The position numbers and the translations under genes were made by a program. From an uncultured Catenibacterium sp. (GTDB lineage Bacteria; Bacillota_I; Bacilli_A; Erysipelotrichales; Coprobacillaceae), in the NCBI GenBank assembly GCA_900540685.1, contig UQGS01000069.1, positions 1 through 8,238 of the forward strand: a stretch of DNA of 8,238 bases. The letters run 5' to 3'. The notes under the pieces were generated by a model that had not been told where the DNA came from, did no database searches, and worked only from the letters and a program-made list of their open reading frames with translations. Within the stretch, counting starts at the first letter, position 1, and every line of letters begins with the position of its first letter. This document shows positions 6,288 to 8,238 of the stretch, in pieces.

Positions 6288-7208
6288 ATGAAGTACTATG
6301 ATCTACCAAATACTGATTTAAAAGTATCTGAAATAGCCTTGGGCTGCATGCGTATTGCAGATAAAAATATTAAAGAAGTAGAAGAACTTGTGAAGACTGC
6401 ATTAGATTGTGGTATTAACTTTTTTGATCATGCTGATATTTATGGTGGAGGAAAGTCAGAAGAGTTATTTGGACAGGTTCTTGAAAGACATCCTGAATAT
6501 CGTGAAAAGATGATTATTCAGACAAAGTGTGCTATTGTACCTGGGAAACGTTATGACTTTTCTAAGGAGTATATCATGAATGCAGTCAATGGATCATTAA
6601 AAAGACTCCATACTGATCATGTAGAAATTCTTTTATTACATAGACCTGATGCATTATGTGATCCTCAAGAAGTTGCAGAAGCATTTGATGAGCTTTATAA
6701 AAGTGGTAAGGTCAAATACTTCGGGGTATCTAATCATACACCAGGACAGATTGCCTTATTACAGAAGTATACAAAGCATCCTATTATCGTTAATCAGTTA
6801 CAGCTTTCTATTGTGCATTCTGTCATGATTGATAGTGGTATGAACATGAATATGAAGGAAGACTTTGCGATTGATAAAGACGGCGGTATTCTTGATTATT
6901 GTCGTTTAAATGATATTACAATCCAGGCCTGGAGTATTGTACAGGCATCATGGGCTGAAGGTACTTTCCTAAATCATCCAGATTATAAGAAATTAAATGA
7001 TGTACTTGATGACTTATCAAAGAAATACAATGTCACTCCTGCCACAATTGCGACTGCATGGATTTTAAGACATCCTGCTCATATTCAGGCCATTACTGGT
7101 ACAACTTCTCCTAAGCATTTAATTGAAACTGCAGAAGCTGCGAATATCGAATTAACACGTCAGGAATGGTATGATCTTTATCTAGCAGGTGGTAAACCTT
7201 TACCATAA
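6288..7208 (+). CDS. Aldo/keto reductase, YdhF-like
   Basis: A 306-residue NAD(P)H-dependent oxidoreductase with the aldo/keto reductase TIM-barrel fold, reducing carbonyls to alcohols in the cytoplasm. The catalytic tetrad is visible: D47 and Y52 in FFDHADIYGGG (45-55), K80 in IQTKC, and H118 in LLLHRPD (115-121). GKVKYFGVSNHTPGQIALLQ (140-159) and NQLQLSIVH (169-177) match the E. coli YdhF branch as I recall it. The C-terminal ITGTTSPKHL (269-278) corresponds to the part that binds the 2'-phosphate of NADPH in the family. The physiological substrate cannot be read from the sequence. AAGAGGT (6274-6280), inside the end of the aminopeptidase gene, is the ribosome binding site. The 1-bp gap to the previous gene and 11-bp gap to the next show it is the middle gene of a three-gene operon. 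Confidence 0.93.
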   Translation: MKYYDLPNTDLKVSEIALGCMRIADKNIKEVEELVKTALDCGINFFDHADIYGGGKSEELFGQVLERHPEYREKMIIQTKCAIVPGKRYDFSKEYIMNAVNGSLKRLHTDHVEILLLHRPDALCDPQEVAEAFDELYKSGKVKYFGVSNHTPGQIALLQKYTKHPIIVNQLQLSIVHSVMIDSGMNMNMKEDFAIDKDGGILDYCRLNDITIQAWSIVQASWAEGTFLNHPDYKKLNDVLDDLSKKYNVTPATIATAWILRHPAHIQAITGTTSPKHLIETAEAANIELTRQEWYDLYLAGGKPLP

Positions 7209-7219
7209 GGAGGTACATT

Positions 7220-7837
7220 ATGAAAGTACTTATGATTAATGGTAGTTCCCGTAATAATGGCTGTACACGTGCAGCTTTAGATATTATGGCTGAAACATTT
7301 AAAGAAGAAGATATTGAAACAGAAATCATCTTTATTGGCAATCAGCCTATTGCGGATTGTATGAACTGTAAGAAGTGTGTTACTGAACATCAATGTGTAT
7401 TTGATGATGTAGTCAATGAAATCACTACAAAAGCAAAAGACTGTGATGGCTTTATCTTTGCTTCACCAGTCTACTATGCTCATCCAAGCGCAAGATTACT
7501 TGCAGTATTAGACAGGGCTTTTTATTCAAATAAGAGTGTCTTTGTGTATAAACCTGGAGCTTGTATCTTTAGTGCAAGACGTGCTGGACAGGTGGCAAGC
7601 ATGGATGTTGTCAACAAGCATTTCAGTATTTCTCATATGCCTATTGTATCTGCCAATTACTGGAATGAAGTCTTTGGAAGTGAACCTGAAGATGTGTATA
7701 AAGATGCAGAAGGTGTTGCGACTATGCAGAATATCGCAAAGAATATGAGCTGGTTACTTAAGTCTATTGAAGCAGGTAAAAAAGCCGGTCTTGAAAGACC
7801 AGAATTATCTACAGGACATACGAATTTCCATCACTAA
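7220..7837 (+). CDS. NADPH-dependent FMN reductase / iron-sulfur flavoprotein-like
   Basis: A 205-residue flavodoxin-fold oxidoreductase. The N-terminal MKVLMINGSSRNNGCT (1-16) is the FMN phosphate-binding loop. SPVYYAHPSARLLAVLDR (82-99) is the second FMN-contact segment of the NADPH-dependent FMN reductase family. Between them C47-x2-C50-x2-C53-x5-C59 forms a compact four-Cys motif of the kind that binds a 4Fe-4S cluster in archaeal iron-sulfur flavoprotein (Isf). Related clostridial proteins share such clusters, but binding here is inferred. The C-terminus (about 165-205) is a helical tail ending in His residues. AAGGAGGT (7207-7214) with 5-nt spacing is the strongest ribosome binding site in the window. 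It is last in the operon and followed directly by a strong terminator. Electron transfer or reduction of quinones, nitro- or azo-compounds are possible roles; the sequence does not choose between them. Confidence 0.9.
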   Translation: MKVLMINGSSRNNGCTRAALDIMAETFKEEDIETEIIFIGNQPIADCMNCKKCVTEHQCVFDDVVNEITTKAKDCDGFIFASPVYYAHPSARLLAVLDRAFYSNKSVFVYKPGACIFSARRAGQVASMDVVNKHFSISHMPIVSANYWNEVFGSEPEDVYKDAEGVATMQNIAKNMSWLLKSIEAGKKAGLERPELSTGHTNFHH

Positions 7838-7863
7838 GAGAAGAATTTTTCTTCTCTTTTTTT
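7836..7863 (+). terminator. Strong intrinsic terminator of the pepP operon
   Basis: A perfect 10-bp stem (AAGAGAAGAA at 7836-7845 with TTCTTCTCTT at 7849-7858), a 3-nt TTT loop, and a T-run extending to 7863. The first arm begins within the TAA stop codon of the flavoprotein gene. Confidence 0.9.
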
Positions 7864-7870
7864 GTATATT

Positions 7871-7885
7871 TGTAAGCGCTTGACA
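7871..7885. promoter_or_regulatory. cre-like palindrome (possible CcpA operator)
   Basis: TGTAAGCGCTTGACA is the ideal catabolite-response palindrome TGTAAGCGCTTACA with one extra G before ACA. The central 8 bp AAGCGCTT (7874-7881) is a perfect palindrome. Scored strictly against TGNAANCGNWNNCW it misses the last two fixed positions. It lies three bases upstream of the -35 element of the small-protein promoter, about 45 bp before the expected transcription start, so it could be an operator for carbon-source control. CcpA binding is inferred. Confidence 0.5.
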
Positions 7886-7887
7886 TA

Positions 7888-7916
7888 TTGACGATTGTTT
7901 ATATGAGGACTAGAAT
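7888..7916 (+). promoter_or_regulatory. Sigma-A-type promoter for the small exported-protein gene
   Basis: TTGACG (7888-7893) and TAGAAT (7911-7916) are each 5 of 6 to consensus with an optimal 17-bp spacer. The expected start is near 7923, giving a 25-nt leader that contains AAGAAGG (7934-7940). A perfect TTGACA at 7880-7885 stands just upstream, but the best -10 for it (TATGAG at 7902-7907, 16-bp spacer) is poor. Confidence 0.7.
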
Positions 7917-7947
7917 ACAGTTGTATATGGGGAAAGAAGGCATTTCA

Positions 7948-8220
7948 ATGAATCATTCTATAGTGGTACGATTAATTAAGTGTTTATCAATATTTATGTT
8001 AGTGATTGGCTGTGTTCAGCCAACCTCTGTACAGGCTTATTCACCTGTTCTTACAGAAACAGTTCAAAATACAAATAATACAAATAAGAATGCTTCAGTA
8101 ACAGTTCAAGAGAAAGATCAACCTAAGCAGAATACTTTAGAACTCTTTGTGATTACTGTCTTAGTCACAATTCTTATTCTATTTTTTGTTGGAATAGTTC
8201 ATAAAGATTTAAAAATATAA
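7948..8220 (+). CDS. Small exported, membrane-anchored protein of unknown function
   Basis: A 90-residue protein I do not recognise. The N-terminus is a signal-peptide-like segment: R8 and K11, then a hydrophobic core at about 12-21. It can be read in two ways. VIGC (19-22) fits a lipobox with lipidated C22, while VQA-Y (28-31) fits a signal peptidase I site. A polar, Asn/Thr/Gln-rich stretch (about 31-62, with NTNNTNKN at 41-48) follows, then a strongly hydrophobic helix (64-84) and a short tail HKDLKI. The likely topology is a short outer segment tethered by one C-terminal membrane helix. The start at 7948 is chosen because AAGAAGG stands seven bases upstream. The longer in-frame starts at 7888 (TTG), 7903 and 7927 have no ribosome binding site and lie in, or at the edge of, the promoter. 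It is monocistronic in this window. Confidence 0.65.
   Translation: MNHSIVVRLIKCLSIFMLVIGCVQPTSVQAYSPVLTETVQNTNNTNKNASVTVQEKDQPKQNTLELFVITVLVTILILFFVGIVHKDLKI
8070..8087 (+). repeat. Two perfect tandem copies of a 9-bp unit
   Basis: TACAAATAA occurs twice back to back inside the small exported-protein gene, in phase with codons, and encodes most of the NTNNTNK stretch of the polar linker. A separate 10-bp direct repeat AACAGTTCAA at 8059-8068 and 8100-8109 brackets it. Copy number could vary between strains and change linker length without breaking the frame. Confidence 0.6.
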
Positions 8221-8238
8221 AAAAGAGATGTTGAACAT
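8221..8238 (+). terminator. Probable intrinsic terminator cut by the window edge
   Basis: Directly after the TAA stop comes AAAAGAGATGTTGAACAT, whose end already pairs with itself (ATGT at 8228-8231 with ACAT at 8235-8238, loop TGA). If the next bases are CTCTTTT, this would be an 11-bp stem with a T-run; they lie outside the window. Confidence 0.4.

Noticed and set aside
7111..7341. Leftward open frame spanning the reductase/flavoprotein junction
   Set aside because: It is antisense to two confident genes and the operon junction; the AAGGAGGT site there points rightward.
7888..7947. 20-residue N-terminal extension of the small exported protein from TTG 7888
   Set aside because: The TTG coincides with the -35 hexamer, the expected transcript starts near 7923, and a proper ribosome binding site precedes ATG 7948. 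The extension would also bury the signal peptide.
1..8238. CRISPR array, tRNA, rRNA, riboswitch, phage or toxin-antitoxin genes
   Set aside because: No spaced repeats, cloverleaf or rRNA-like stretches, structured leaders over about 90 nt, or matching protein motifs were found on either strand.

Overview
The window is AT-rich (roughly one third G+C by eye), densely coded DNA with AGGAGG-type ribosome binding sites, short intergenic gaps and U-tailed hairpin terminators. This fits a low-GC Bacillota (Firmicutes) chromosome. The gene types (PepF, a PTS-like IIB protein, a Maa/NodL-type acetyltransferase, a three-domain Xaa-Pro aminopeptidase) suggest a gut fermenter, possibly of the Erysipelotrichia group. 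That placement is inferred from style and not proven. Base and codon use look even across the genes, and I see no transposase, phage gene, CRISPR array, tRNA or rRNA.

Layout. Positions 1-170 are AT-rich and hold no gene I can support. A hairpin terminator (169-191) closes a five-gene leftward operon filling 192-4461. In transcription order it encodes oligoendopeptidase F, a 199-residue protein ending in a lactose/cellobiose-type PTS IIB domain, a left-handed beta-helix acetyltransferase homologue that lacks the usual catalytic His, a PAP2 membrane phosphatase, and an RNase Z-like metallo-beta-lactamase-fold hydrolase. Every junction overlaps (8, 4, 4 and 4 bp), so the genes are probably translationally coupled. 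A 73-bp divergent promoter region (4462-4534) separates it from a rightward operon: Xaa-Pro aminopeptidase (start corrected to 4535), a YdhF-like aldo/keto reductase one base later, and an FMN reductase with an iron-sulfur-flavoprotein-like Cys motif 11 bases later. A strong terminator at 7836-7863 ends that unit. The last gene (7948-8220) is a 90-residue exported or membrane-anchored protein with its own sigma-A-type promoter and a cre-like palindrome beside it. The first part of its terminator lies at the right edge.

How the genes fit together. Two cytoplasmic peptidases with complementary roles, an endopeptidase for oligopeptides and an exopeptidase for Xaa-Pro N-termini, are transcribed divergently from one short region. 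This suggests coordinated peptide use. The remaining genes are accessory enzymes whose shared purpose is not evident. The window is mostly ordinary metabolism. The least explained items are the orphan IIB-domain protein, the acetyltransferase homologue without its His, the RNase Z-like protein without room for the tRNA-binding arm, and the small exported protein with a possible catabolite-control site.
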